DNA of 64,000 nt. Source: Qipengyuania pelagi (GTDB lineage Bacteria; Pseudomonadota; Alphaproteobacteria; Sphingomonadales; Sphingomonadaceae). Each line of letters opens with the position of its first letter. Position 1 is the stretch's first letter. The position numbers were made by a program, and so were the translations under genes. Below are positions 54,582-62,877 of the stretch, piece by piece. The DNA lies in assembly GCF_009827295.1 (NCBI RefSeq), contig NZ_WTYD01000001.1:992001-1056000 (forward strand), read 5' to 3'. The notes beneath the pieces are model-generated. The model was not told the origin of the DNA, did no database searches, and saw nothing but the letters and a program-made list of their open reading frames with translations.

Positions 54582-55360
54582 TGCTGGTCGATAGCCATTG
54601 CCACCTTGAATATAAGGGCCTGGTCGAAGATCAGGACGCCGTTCTCGATCGCGCGCGAGCGGCCGGTGTGGGTGCGTTCCTGAATATCTCGACCAAGAGG
54701 AGCGAGTGGGATCAGGTCGTCGAGACCGCACATCGCGCGCCCGATGTCTATGCGAGCGTCGGCATCCACCCGCATAACGCGGACGACCATCAGGATTTGA
54801 CTGAAGAGGCGCTCTATCAAGCGACCCAGGACCCGCGCGTCATCGGTATCGGCGAAACGGGGCTCGACTATTATTACGAGCATTCCGACCGCGCCGTGCA
54901 GCAGCGCCTGTTCCGCCTCCATATCGCGGTCGCGCGGCGCACGAACCTCCCGCTCATCATCCATACGCGCGATGCCGAGGAGGATACGCTCGCCATCCTG
55001 ACGGACGAGATGGGGAAGGGGGCGTTTCCCGCGCTCATCCATTGCTTCACGGCCTCGGCGGAGTTCGGCGAGAAAGTCCTCGATCTGGGCCTGTCGATCT
55101 CGCTGTCGGGAATCGTAACCTTCAAGAATGCCAAGGACTTGCAGGCGGTTGCCAAGACCGTTCCGCAAGACCGGCTGCTGGTGGAAACCGACAGTCCCTT
55201 CCTCGCGCCGGTCCCGCATCGCGGGAAAACGTGCGAACCCGGCTTCGTTCGAGACACGGCCGGGTTCCTAGCCGAGCTTCGCGGCGATACGCTGGAGGAG
55301 CTGGCCGCGCGCACGACCGAGAACTTCTACGCGCTGTTCTCCAAGGCGGTTCGTCCGTGA
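54581..55360 (+). CDS. tatD: TatD-family hydrolase
   Basis: 259 residues. Metal-dependent nuclease/hydrolase with a TIM-barrel. Ligand blocks: LVDSHCHLE at the start, VGIHPHNA, IGIGETGLDYY, LIIHTRDAEEDT, IHCFTASAEF, and LLVETDSPFLAPVPHRGK near the end. Known members show 3'-5' DNase activity. Starts inside the metG stop and ends overlapping the metallo-hydrolase start (GTGA). Confidence 0.94.
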   Translation: MLVDSHCHLEYKGLVEDQDAVLDRARAAGVGAFLNISTKRSEWDQVVETAHRAPDVYASVGIHPHNADDHQDLTEEALYQATQDPRVIGIGETGLDYYYEHSDRAVQQRLFRLHIAVARRTNLPLIIHTRDAEEDTLAILTDEMGKGAFPALIHCFTASAEFGEKVLDLGLSISLSGIVTFKNAKDLQAVAKTVPQDRLLVETDSPFLAPVPHRGKTCEPGFVRDTAGFLAELRGDTLEELAARTTENFYALFSKAVRP

Positions 55361-56124
55361 AATTCCTGATGCTCGGCTCGGGGACCTCGACCGGCGTCCC
55401 TAGGATCGACGAGGATTGGGGTGCCTGCGATCCAGCGGAACCGAGAAACCGCCGCAGCCGCGTGTCGATCGTGGTGGAAAACGATGCAGGCCAAAGGGTT
55501 CTCGTCGATACCTCGCCCGATCTCAGAAACCAATTGCTGGCCAACCGGATCGACCGCGTGGATGCCGTGTTGTGGACCCACGATCATGCCGACCACTGCC
55601 ACGGCATCGATGATCTGCGCGTCATGCGCTATTCGCGCAGCAACGCGCTGCCGGGTCTGGCGCGCGCACCGGTCATGGCAAACCTCAAGCGGCGCTTCGA
55701 TTATATCTTCGAGGGGCAACATGGGTATCCAACGCTGATCGACATCAAGCCGGTGGAAGATGTCCGCATGGTCGCAGGGTTCGGCCTTGCCGCGGTCGAA
55801 ATGCCGCATGGGCCGACCACCAGCACCGGCTATCGGTTCGAAGCGGACGGCGCGAGCCTGGTCTATGCGACCGATTACAGCGAAATCACCGATGCCATGG
55901 TCGCCTGTTTCGACGGTGCGGATCTCATCATCAGCGATTGCCTGCGCCGTGATCCGCATCCGTCCCATGCGACGATCGGCATGGCGATCGATCTCCTGAA
56001 ACGCTGCCGAGCCAGAAAACTCGTCCTGACGCATCTCGACAAGAGTATGGATTACAAAACCTTGTCCAAGGAAGTTCCGAAGAACGTCACGGTCGGGTTC
56101 GACGGTCTCGAGGTGAAACTGTGA
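55357..56124 (+). CDS. PhnP-like metallo-beta-lactamase-fold phosphodiesterase
   Basis: 255 residues from GTG 55357 (GTGA overlap with tatD). Metallo-beta-lactamase fold: FLMLGSGTSTGVPRI at the start, metal site THDHADHCHGIDDLR (HxHxDH), PHGPTTSTGYRF, ATDYSEIT and VLTHLDKSMDY. The arrangement tatD followed by a PhnP-like phosphodiesterase is common; PhnP hydrolyses cyclic phosphodiesters. The precise substrate here is unknown. A 55-residue membrane protein follows by another GTGA overlap. Confidence 0.9.
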   Translation: MKFLMLGSGTSTGVPRIDEDWGACDPAEPRNRRSRVSIVVENDAGQRVLVDTSPDLRNQLLANRIDRVDAVLWTHDHADHCHGIDDLRVMRYSRSNALPGLARAPVMANLKRRFDYIFEGQHGYPTLIDIKPVEDVRMVAGFGLAAVEMPHGPTTSTGYRFEADGASLVYATDYSEITDAMVACFDGADLIISDCLRRDPHPSHATIGMAIDLLKRCRARKLVLTHLDKSMDYKTLSKEVPKNVTVGFDGLEVKL

Positions 56125-56288
56125 ACGAATATCAGATCGTTTCGGTCATCTCGCTGATCGGCTTTCTGATCCTCGCGCTGGGAGCGCTGAGAACCCATCG
56201 GCTCGACCTGCGCCGAACGCTCATCATGGCAGGGGCATGGGTGGCGATTTTCGGCATCGCCGTCCTGTTCGTGGATGCCATATCCTGA
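56121..56288 (+). CDS. 55-residue membrane protein coupled to the metallo-hydrolase
   Basis: Read from the sequence: GTG 56121 overlaps the preceding stop (GTGA) and the frame runs to TGA 56286-56288. Two hydrophobic segments, VSVISLIGFLILALGAL and IMAGAWVAIFGIAVLFV, are joined by a basic loop (RTHRLDLRRT), typical of a small two-helix inner-membrane protein with both ends outside. No family known to me. The start overlap and hydrophobic pattern argue that it is real. Confidence 0.65.
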   Translation: MNEYQIVSVISLIGFLILALGALRTHRLDLRRTLIMAGAWVAIFGIAVLFVDAIS

Positions 56289-56292
56289 TGGC

Positions 56293-56328
56293 TTCAGACG
56301 CCCCTATATTTAACATAATATATATTAT
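56293..56328 (+). promoter_or_regulatory. AT-rich palindrome and possible promoter of mazG
   Basis: TTCAGA (56293-56298), a 17-base spacer and TAATAT (56316-56321) resemble -35 and -10 boxes. The -10 lies inside a perfect 14-base palindrome, ATAATATATATTAT (56315-56328), in an AT-only patch that stands out in this GC-rich sequence. The mazG ATG is 19 bases further on, so any transcript would have a very short leader. Either a promoter or a protein-binding site is possible. Confidence 0.4.
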
Positions 56329-56346
56329 CAATCCGGTGGGTCCTTC

Positions 56347-57108
56347 ATGACCGATGCACAAAACCCTCAACTGACCCGCCTTCTCGCGATCATGGCGCGC
56401 TTGCGCGACCCCGAGCGCGGTTGCGAATGGGACCTCGCACAGGACTTCGCTTCGATCGCGCCGTATACGCTGGAAGAAGCCTATGAGGTCGCCGACGCGA
56501 TTGCACGCGGCGATATGGCGGATTTGCGAGACGAACTCGGCGATCTCCTGCTCCAGGTCGTCTTCCATGCCCGGATGGCGGAGGAAGCCGGACTGTTCGC
56601 TTTTGAGGATGTCGCGCGGTCTATCTCCGACAAGATGGAGGCCCGACACCCGCATATCTTCGGTGACGAAGGCGGGACAATGGGCGAAACGCGCTGGGAA
56701 ACCCTCAAGGCCGCCGAACGACAATCGCGAGGAAGCACTAGTGCGATGGACGGGGTCGCGCTGGCGCTGCCGGCCTTGATGCGCGCGCACAAACTCCAGA
56801 AACGCGCAGCGCGTGATGGGTTCGACTGGCCGGACACTGATGGACCGGAAGCGAAAATCATCGAGGAAATCAAAGAGCTTAAAACCGCTTCCCCGGAAAC
56901 CCTAGAGGAAGAAGCTGGTGATCTGCTGTTCGCCACGGTGAATTTCGTCCGCGCCCACGGCATCGACGCCGAAAACGCGTTGCGCGCGGCCAATGCCAAA
57001 TTCGAGCGACGCTATCGGGCAATGGAGGAAAAGGCCTCAGGAGATTTCGCCGCGCTCTCGCTCGCCGAGCAGGAAAAGCTCTGGCAGACCGTCAAGCGCG
57101 ACGAATAA
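56347..57108 (+). CDS. mazG: nucleoside triphosphate pyrophosphohydrolase MazG
   Basis: 253 residues, two tandem MazG domains. The first has LARIMARLRDPERGCEWDLA-like LLAIMARLRDPERGCEWDL, LEEAYEVADAI and ELGDLLLQVVFHARMAEE; the second has EEIKELKTAS, LEEEAGDLLFATVNFVR. Hydrolyses (d)NTPs and, in some bacteria, modulates ppGpp. The stop overlaps the convergent hflX stop by 17 bases. Confidence 0.94.
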   Translation: MTDAQNPQLTRLLAIMARLRDPERGCEWDLAQDFASIAPYTLEEAYEVADAIARGDMADLRDELGDLLLQVVFHARMAEEAGLFAFEDVARSISDKMEARHPHIFGDEGGTMGETRWETLKAAERQSRGSTSAMDGVALALPALMRAHKLQKRAARDGFDWPDTDGPEAKIIEEIKELKTASPETLEEEAGDLLFATVNFVRAHGIDAENALRAANAKFERRYRAMEEKASGDFAALSLAEQEKLWQTVKRDE

Positions 57109-58441
57109 GCGGTTCCGCATCCGCTTCGCCACCCAGCGCCTCGAACCGGCCGAGTTCCTTGTCGGTCAGGCGTACCTCGATCGTGCGCCACGGCCCGCTC
57201 TGTAAAAGAGCCTCGTCGTTTTCCGCCGGACTGTCGTCATACACCTCGCCGTGTGCGTACAGCCAGGCGATCCGCGATCCGTCCGCAGCGGACAAAGTGA
57301 TCGCATAGCGCCGCGCCCCGCTCGTCAGCAGACGCCCCAACCGCTCGGTCAGCGCGTCGACGCCCTCCCCCGTCATGGCGGAAATCGCCATCACGTCCTC
57401 GTCGTCGGCGGCGAGCGGTTCGATCTCGGCACGCCTCTCGTCCGAAAGCGCGTCCCACTTGTTCCACGCCTCGACAATCGGGATCGTGCTGATCCCATCC
57501 TCGTCCATGACGCCAAGATCGGCCAGAATGGCGAGCACTTCGCGCTTCTGCGCCGCGGCATCGGGATTGGCCATGTCGCGGACATGGACGATGACGTCGG
57601 CGGCGGTGACCTCCTCCAAAGTGGCGCGAAACGCGGCCACCAATTGAGTCGGCAGATCGGAAATGAAGCCCACCGTATCGGACAGGATAGCCTTTTCGAT
57701 CCCCGGCAGCGAGACCGCGCGCATGGTCGGATCGAGCGTCGCGAACAGGAGGTCCTCAGCCATGACCTGCGCGCCGGTCATGCGGTTGAAGAGAGTGGAC
57801 TTTCCTGCGTTCGTGTATCCCACCAGCGCCACCACGGGCCACGGAGCCCGGCCCCGCCTTTCGCGGTGCAGAGTGCGGGTCTTGCGCACCTGCTCAAGCT
57901 CCTTGCGCAGGCGCCCCATGCGCGTGCGGATCATGCGCCGGTCGGCCTCGATCTGGGTTTCGCCGGGCCCGCCAAGGAAACCGAAGCCACCGCGCTGACG
58001 CTCCAGGTGAGTCCAGCTGCGCACCAAGCGACTCTGCTGGTAATCGAGATGCGCCAGCTCGACCTGCAAGCGCCCTTCCGCCGTGGCGGCTCGCTCACCG
58101 AAGATCTCAAGAATCAGCCCGGTGCGATCGATCACCTTCCGCTTGAGCTTGTCCTCGAGATTGCGCTGCTGGATCGGGCTGAGCGAACCGTCGACCACCA
58201 GCAGCTCGATGTCCTCCATCTCGCAGGTGGTGGCGATATTCTCGACCTGCCCAGACCCGAACAGCGTGTTCGGCTTCACATCGCGCACGGGCAGGACGAT
58301 CCCTTCCGCGACGACGATACCGATCGCGAGCGCCAGCCCCTTCGCCTCCTCCAACCGCGCCTCGGCATCTAGTTCGCGCGACTGGCCGCGGATGTCAGGC
58401 ACGATGACGAGGGCGCGCGCACCGCGCGATACCTCGCCCAT
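57092..58441 (-). CDS. hflX: GTPase HflX
   Basis: 449 residues from ATG 58441. Ribosome-associated GTPase that splits stalled ribosomes. N-terminal HflX domain with RDVKPNTLFGSGQVENIA and DGSLSPIQQRNLEDKL; coiled segment GGFGFLGGPGETQIEADRR; GTPase motifs G1 VGYTNAGKSTLFN, G3 DTVGFISDLP and G4 NKWD. hfq lies directly upstream (17 bases), the widespread hfq-hflX operon order. Confidence 0.95.
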   Translation of the reverse strand: MGEVSRGARALVIVPDIRGQSRELDAEARLEEAKGLALAIGIVVAEGIVLPVRDVKPNTLFGSGQVENIATTCEMEDIELLVVDGSLSPIQQRNLEDKLKRKVIDRTGLILEIFGERAATAEGRLQVELAHLDYQQSRLVRSWTHLERQRGGFGFLGGPGETQIEADRRMIRTRMGRLRKELEQVRKTRTLHRERRGRAPWPVVALVGYTNAGKSTLFNRMTGAQVMAEDLLFATLDPTMRAVSLPGIEKAILSDTVGFISDLPTQLVAAFRATLEEVTAADVIVHVRDMANPDAAAQKREVLAILADLGVMDEDGISTIPIVEAWNKWDALSDERRAEIEPLAADDEDVMAISAMTGEGVDALTERLGRLLTSGARRYAITLSAADGSRIAWLYAHGEVYDDSPAENDEALLQSGPWRTIEVRLTDKELGRFEALGGEADAEPLIRRA

Positions 58442-58458
58442 CAGATCGTCATCGAAAC

Positions 58459-59034
58459 TCAGAGGTCGTCGTCCTCGTCATCCTCGGTCAGATCGACCGC
58501 GGTGGCTGGCTGGATCGTCGATACAGCGTGCTTGTAGGCGAGCTGGACGTAGCCCTCGCGTTCCAGCAACATGCAGAACAGGTCGTAAGCGGCGATCGCG
58601 CCCTGAAGCATCACGCCATTGACCAGGAACATGGTGACCTGGACTTCGGCGTCGCTCACCCGGCTGAGGAAGACGTCCTGCAACAGACGCTGCTTCGCGC
58701 CCGAGCCCTGACTGGCAAATTGCGCAGCATCGACGGGCGATCCGGGCATGATGGTGGAAATGGCGTGCTTATAGACGAGTTGCGATTGCCCATCGCGCCG
58801 CAGCAGGATCGAGAAATTATCAAACCAGGTGATTATGCCCTGGAGCTTCACACCCTTGACCAGGAACATGGTCACCGGCGTCTTATCGCGTCGCAGCAGA
58901 TTGAGGAAAGCATCCTGAAGGTTCTGCGGTCGCCCGTTTTTCGCGCCGCCCTTCACCGCTTTGCTTTTCACTTCGGGTTTTTCCGGCTCCGGCTTGGGAG
59001 GGCGCGGGCGGGCGCTGAGAGTGCGTTCGGACAT
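58459..59034 (-). CDS. hfq: tandem-domain Hfq (two Sm/Hfq domains in one chain)
   Basis: 191 residues against 70-110 for ordinary Hfq. A Pro/Lys-rich N-terminal tail (1-36) is followed by Hfq domain 1 (about 38-97, [18 protein letters not shown], then YKHAISTI), a linker of about 18 residues, and Hfq domain 2 (about 117-177, [18 protein letters not shown], then YKHAVSTI), ending in an acidic tail [11 protein letters not shown]. Hfq is a hexameric RNA chaperone for small RNAs; here three chains would supply six Sm folds. Both domains keep Gln-8/Asp-9 and Lys-56/His-57 equivalents (K89-H90, K168-H169). The rim Arg residues of domain 1 (R48, R49, K51) are S127, D128, E130 in domain 2. A strong AAAGGAGG ribosome site precedes ATG 59034. 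Confidence 0.95.
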   Translation of the reverse strand: MSERTLSARPRPPKPEPEKPEVKSKAVKGGAKNGRPQNLQDAFLNLLRRDKTPVTMFLVKGVKLQGIITWFDNFSILLRRDGQSQLVYKHAISTIMPGSPVDAAQFASQGSGAKQRLLQDVFLSRVSDAEVQVTMFLVNGVMLQGAIAAYDLFCMLLEREGYVQLAYKHAVSTIQPATAVDLTEDDEDDDL

Positions 59035-59190
59035 TGATCTGCCTCCTTTATATTTGGCGACCCTTCAGCCTCGGGCCGCAATCTGAACCTTCCATCGCAT
59101 GATAACGCAGACAGATTCGGTAACTTGCGCCTTGGAATGTGGCGATGCCCCACACCTTACGCAAATGGTCTTAATCGCATCGCGTTCCGC

Positions 59191-60561
59191 TTAATCGCGG
59201 CGATCGGTCATTCCTAGCAGTTTCAGTTTGCGATGCAGGGCGGACCGCTCCATCCCGATGAAAGTCGCCGTTTTCGAGATATTACCCGAGAAACGCCGGA
59301 TCTGGACGGAGAGATATTCGCGTTCGAAGCTTTCACGCGCTTCGCGCAAAGGCGCGCCCATCATCGCGGTGAGCGCCCCTCCCCCGCCCAGCTTGCCTCC
59401 GGTAACCTCGCCCGCGAGCATTCCCGGCTCGACCGTGTCGAACTCCTCGCGCGGGGTCAGGATGACCGTCCGTTCCACCACGTTGCGCAGCTGGCGCACA
59501 TTGCCCGGCCAGTCATAGGCCTGGAGCGCGGCCATGGCCTCGTCGCTGATGGTGGGCGGCGGCAGTCCCTGTTCGGCGGCGTAGCGCGCGAAGAAATGCG
59601 CCGCCAGCGCGGGGATATCGTCGCGCCGCTCGGCAAGAGAGGGGACGGTGACCGGCACGACGTTGAGGCGATAGAACAGATCCTCGCGGAACCGCTTTTC
59701 CTCCATTTCCTTCTGGAGATCGCGGGCGGTCGAGGAAACGACGCGGACATCAACGCCGATCTGGCGCGAGCCGCCTACCCGCACGAAGCTCTGTTCGGTC
59801 AGGACACGCAAAATCCGCGCCTGAGTCGAAAGCGGCATGTCCGCCACCTCGTCGAGATAGAGCGTTCCCCCGTCGGCGAGTTCGAACAGGCCCGGCCGCA
59901 CGAGCTTTCCGTCCTGTTCCTCGCCAAACAATTCGTGCTCGAAGCGTTCGGGCGTGATGCGCGCGGAATTGACGATGACGAAGGCGTGATTCTCGCGCGG
60001 GCTCCAGGAATGGAGGAGCCGCGCCGCGACTTCCTTGCCCGCCCCCGCCGGTCCGTAGATCAGCACGCGGCTGCCGGTATTGGCCACGCGCTTCAAGGTG
60101 GCGCGCACCTGCGTGATCGCGTTGCTGTTCCCGTTGAACTCCTCGCCACCCACCAGATGGCTCTTCAACCGCGTGTTCTCGCGCCGCAGTCGTTCGGTTT
60201 CGGTCGCGCGTTCGACGAGAAGGAGCAGGCGTTCGGCCTCGAACGGTTTCTCAAGGAAATCCATGGCCCCGCGGCTGACGGCCGACACCGCCGTGTCGAT
60301 ATTTCCATGGCCCGAGAAGATGATCACCGGCAGGTCCGGTTCGCGCACCTTGATCGCGTCGAGCACTTCGAGCCCGTCCATCGGGCTGCCGTGAAGCCAT
60401 ACGTCGAGCAGGACGAGGCTTGGCCGCTTGGCGTCGATCGCCTCCAGCGCGGAAGTGCTGTCGCCCGCGGTGCGGCAATCATAGCCTTCGTCGCTGAGGA
60501 CGCCGGAGACCAGCTCGCGAATATCGCGCTCGTCGTCGACGATCAGGATGTCCAGTGCCAT
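59191..60561 (-). CDS. ntrX: NtrX-type response regulator (AAA+, no GAFTGA loop)
   Basis: 456 residues. The receiver domain has phospho-acceptor D53 (LLDVWLHGSPMDG). The AAA+ domain has Walker A GPAGAGKE (170-177) and Walker B TLYLDEVADM. The C-terminal Fis-type helix-turn-helix has KTATFIGMERSALHRKLKLL. Where sigma-54 activators have GAFTGA, this protein reads ELFGEEQDGKLVRPG, so the sigma-54-contacting loop is absent. It probably acts by DNA binding without sigma-54 activation. It follows ntrY by six bases, the usual two-component operon for nitrogen and redox control in alphaproteobacteria. Confidence 0.94.
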   Translation of the reverse strand: MALDILIVDDERDIRELVSGVLSDEGYDCRTAGDSTSALEAIDAKRPSLVLLDVWLHGSPMDGLEVLDAIKVREPDLPVIIFSGHGNIDTAVSAVSRGAMDFLEKPFEAERLLLLVERATETERLRRENTRLKSHLVGGEEFNGNSNAITQVRATLKRVANTGSRVLIYGPAGAGKEVAARLLHSWSPRENHAFVIVNSARITPERFEHELFGEEQDGKLVRPGLFELADGGTLYLDEVADMPLSTQARILRVLTEQSFVRVGGSRQIGVDVRVVSSTARDLQKEMEEKRFREDLFYRLNVVPVTVPSLAERRDDIPALAAHFFARYAAEQGLPPPTISDEAMAALQAYDWPGNVRQLRNVVERTVILTPREEFDTVEPGMLAGEVTGGKLGGGGALTAMMGAPLREARESFEREYLSVQIRRFSGNISKTATFIGMERSALHRKLKLLGMTDRRD

Positions 60562-60567
60562 GGTAAT

Positions 60568-62877
60568 CTACCTCGTATCTTTATTATCTTGCGCGTCGTC
60601 TTGCGCGTCGTCGGGCGCGTTGGGGGCACGCGCAGGCTCGCCCGCCTGATCGCCGGGGTGTCCCGGATCGCGCGCGAAACGAAGGGTTACCCGCGTGCCA
60701 CCTTCAGGACGGACGGCGAACTGCATGTCGCCGCCATGTTCTTCGACGATCTTGTTCACGATCGCGAGGCCGAGCCCGGTGCCGCGCTCGCGGGTCGTCA
60801 CGTAAGGCTCGACGATCCGCTCGCGATCCTTGGGCAGGCCCACACCGTTATCCGCGATCGCGATGGCGATACTGTCTTCAGCTGTCTCGATCGCGACCTC
60901 GATCCGGCCCCGATAATCCGGTCCGACCTTTCGCGTCGCTTCGGCCTCGACCGCTTCGGCAGCGTTCTTGAGCACGTTGGTCAGCGCCTGGCCGAACTGG
61001 TGGCGGTCGCACTGGATACGGATCGGACCTTCGATGTCGCCGGTCAGGTGATAATCGATTTCCGAATGGCCGACTTCCTGGAGGAACAGCGACTGGCGCG
61101 TCAGGTCGAGCGCGTCCTCGGGGCGGAAGACAGGCTTGGGGAGGCGCGCGAAGCTGGAAAATTCGTCAACCATCGTCCGCAGATCGCCGACCTGGCGCTT
61201 GATGGTGTCGGTCAACTCGTCGAACAATTCGCCGTCTTCATGGATCTGGCGGCGATAGCGGCGTTTCAGCCTTTCGGTGGCGAGCTGGATCGGGGTCAGC
61301 GGGTTCTTGATCTCATGCGCGATCCGGCGCGCCACGTCGGACCAGGCGGCCTGCCGCTGGTCGAGCAGCTGGCGCGTGATATCCTCGAACGTAATGACGT
61401 GCCCATCGCGTTCGCGCGCGATCTTCACGGCCAGCGTCAAAAGGTCGCTCCCCTTGGTGTAGCCGACGATACCCTGCTCCAGACCGCCCGCGACCATGGC
61501 CGCGATCTGCGGAACGAGGCTGTGAACAGTCCGCTCCCCTTCTCCTTCCCCATCTCGCCCGGTCGGGTCATCGGCTCGGTGACCGAGAAGCAACCGTTCC
61601 GCCGGACCGTTCATGAGGAGGATGCGGCCCTTCGCGTCGATGGACATGACGCCGGCGCTGACCGATTCGATCACCGCCTCGATGAAATCGCGCCGCTCGT
61701 CGAGCTGGCGATTGGCAGAGACGAGCGCATCGGTCTGCTTCTCCAACTGCGCGGTCATGCGGTTGAAGGCGCGATTAAGCAGGCCAATCTCGTCGGCGCC
61801 GGTACGCCCGTCGACCCGCATGGCGAAATTGCCTCCGCCCACCTCGCGCGCCGCGGCGACCAGGCTGGTAAGCGGCTCGACCTGTCGATCGGCGAAGCGC
61901 AGGGCGAACCACACCGCGAGACCGACCAGACCGAGGCTGACGAAGAACAGCGCCAGATTGAAGCGCAATTGCAGCGCGCGCGCGCGTAGGGTCAGCGCAT
62001 CATAAGCGGTCGAAATATTGGTCGCGGCCTGCCAGCTGCGGAACGAATCCGCCTGCGCCGTGCGGGAATTGTAAAGATAGATTCCGCTTTCCCGGTCGAT
62101 CGGCGCCAGGGCTTCGATGCGGCCCTCGCTCCCCGCAATCGCGACCGGCTCTCCGCTGCGGACCGGGGCTAGGAAGCGTTCGGCAAAGGAAGCCGGTTCG
62201 GTGCCTTCATTGACCCCGTAGAGAAACGCGGTGCGCACCGTCCCGTCCGGCATGGCCTGAAGGATCGCGCTTTCGCTGATGTCGCGCGGTTCCGCCTGAT
62301 AGCGATAGAAGTTGGGAAACGCCTCGTCCACGAGCGATCCGCGTTCGAGGTAGAACCGCATATCGCCCGCCATCGCCACGGTCTCGTTTCCGACATCGAC
62401 CTGATTTTCCTCGTAGAAACTCTCGGCGAGCTGCCGCGTGTTTTCCATCAGGCCGCGCGAATTGTCGGAGAACCAGAAATCGACGCCCGACTGGAAGAGG
62501 AAGGCCGCGAAACCCGCAACCAGCAAGGTCGGAACCGCAGCAATCAGCGAGAAAAGGAAGACGAGCCGGACGTGGAGGCGCGCGGTGCTGCCCGCGGCCC
62601 GCTTGATCGCGAGCCTGCGCCCGAGCAGGACGAGGAGGGCCATGGCCGGAACCAGCCCCCCGATCAGCAGGCCGGCTACCTGGCTCGGCGGCAATGACTG
62701 GCCGCCAGGCGGCGCATCCGCGAATGTCAGCCAGGTGCTGGCGACCACTGCGAGAAGGGCGCCGGCGAAGAATATTTCGAGCAGCAGAAAGACGTTCGAA
62801 CGCCGGGCCGCGACCACGAACCGGCGCAGCCAGCGTGGCGGAGGGCGTGAAGAAGAAGAATAGGCCTGGCTCGCCAT
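60568..62877 (-). CDS. ntrY: NtrY-type membrane sensor histidine kinase
   Basis: 769 residues. N-terminal membrane helices (VFLLLEIFFAGALLAVVAS; LLIGGLVPAMALLVLLGR; LVFLFSLIAAVPTLLVAGF), a periplasmic region of about 190 residues, another helix (LALFFVSLGLVGLAVWFALR), HAMP, PAS (SVSAGVMSIDAKGRILLMNG), then HisKA with H521 (RIAHEIKNPLTP) and HATPase (NVLKNAAEAV, DNGVGLP, GTGLGLAIV). Partner of NtrX. The start ATG 62877 has no Shine-Dalgarno sequence and lies in an inverted repeat. The C-terminus has a short DDAQ duplication. Confidence 0.94.
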   Translation of the reverse strand: MASQAYSSSSRPPPRWLRRFVVAARRSNVFLLLEIFFAGALLAVVASTWLTFADAPPGGQSLPPSQVAGLLIGGLVPAMALLVLLGRRLAIKRAAGSTARLHVRLVFLFSLIAAVPTLLVAGFAAFLFQSGVDFWFSDNSRGLMENTRQLAESFYEENQVDVGNETVAMAGDMRFYLERGSLVDEAFPNFYRYQAEPRDISESAILQAMPDGTVRTAFLYGVNEGTEPASFAERFLAPVRSGEPVAIAGSEGRIEALAPIDRESGIYLYNSRTAQADSFRSWQAATNISTAYDALTLRARALQLRFNLALFFVSLGLVGLAVWFALRFADRQVEPLTSLVAAAREVGGGNFAMRVDGRTGADEIGLLNRAFNRMTAQLEKQTDALVSANRQLDERRDFIEAVIESVSAGVMSIDAKGRILLMNGPAERLLLGHRADDPTGRDGEGEGERTVHSLVPQIAAMVAGGLEQGIVGYTKGSDLLTLAVKIARERDGHVITFEDITRQLLDQRQAAWSDVARRIAHEIKNPLTPIQLATERLKRRYRRQIHEDGELFDELTDTIKRQVGDLRTMVDEFSSFARLPKPVFRPEDALDLTRQSLFLQEVGHSEIDYHLTGDIEGPIRIQCDRHQFGQALTNVLKNAAEAVEAEATRKVGPDYRGRIEVAIETAEDSIAIAIADNGVGLPKDRERIVEPYVTTRERGTGLGLAIVNKIVEEHGGDMQFAVRPEGGTRVTLRFARDPGHPGDQAGEPARAPNAPDDAQDDAQDNKDTR

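Noticed and set aside
60588..60611. 12-base tandem duplication near the 3' end of ntrY
   Set aside because: Two copies of CTTGCGCGTCGT encode a short DDAQ repeat in a disordered tail; too small to mean more than replication slippage.
59233..61989. 918-residue plus-strand open frame across ntrX and ntrY
   Set aside because: It is the shadow of two well-conserved genes on the minus strand, with no ribosome site and a composition typical of antisense frames.
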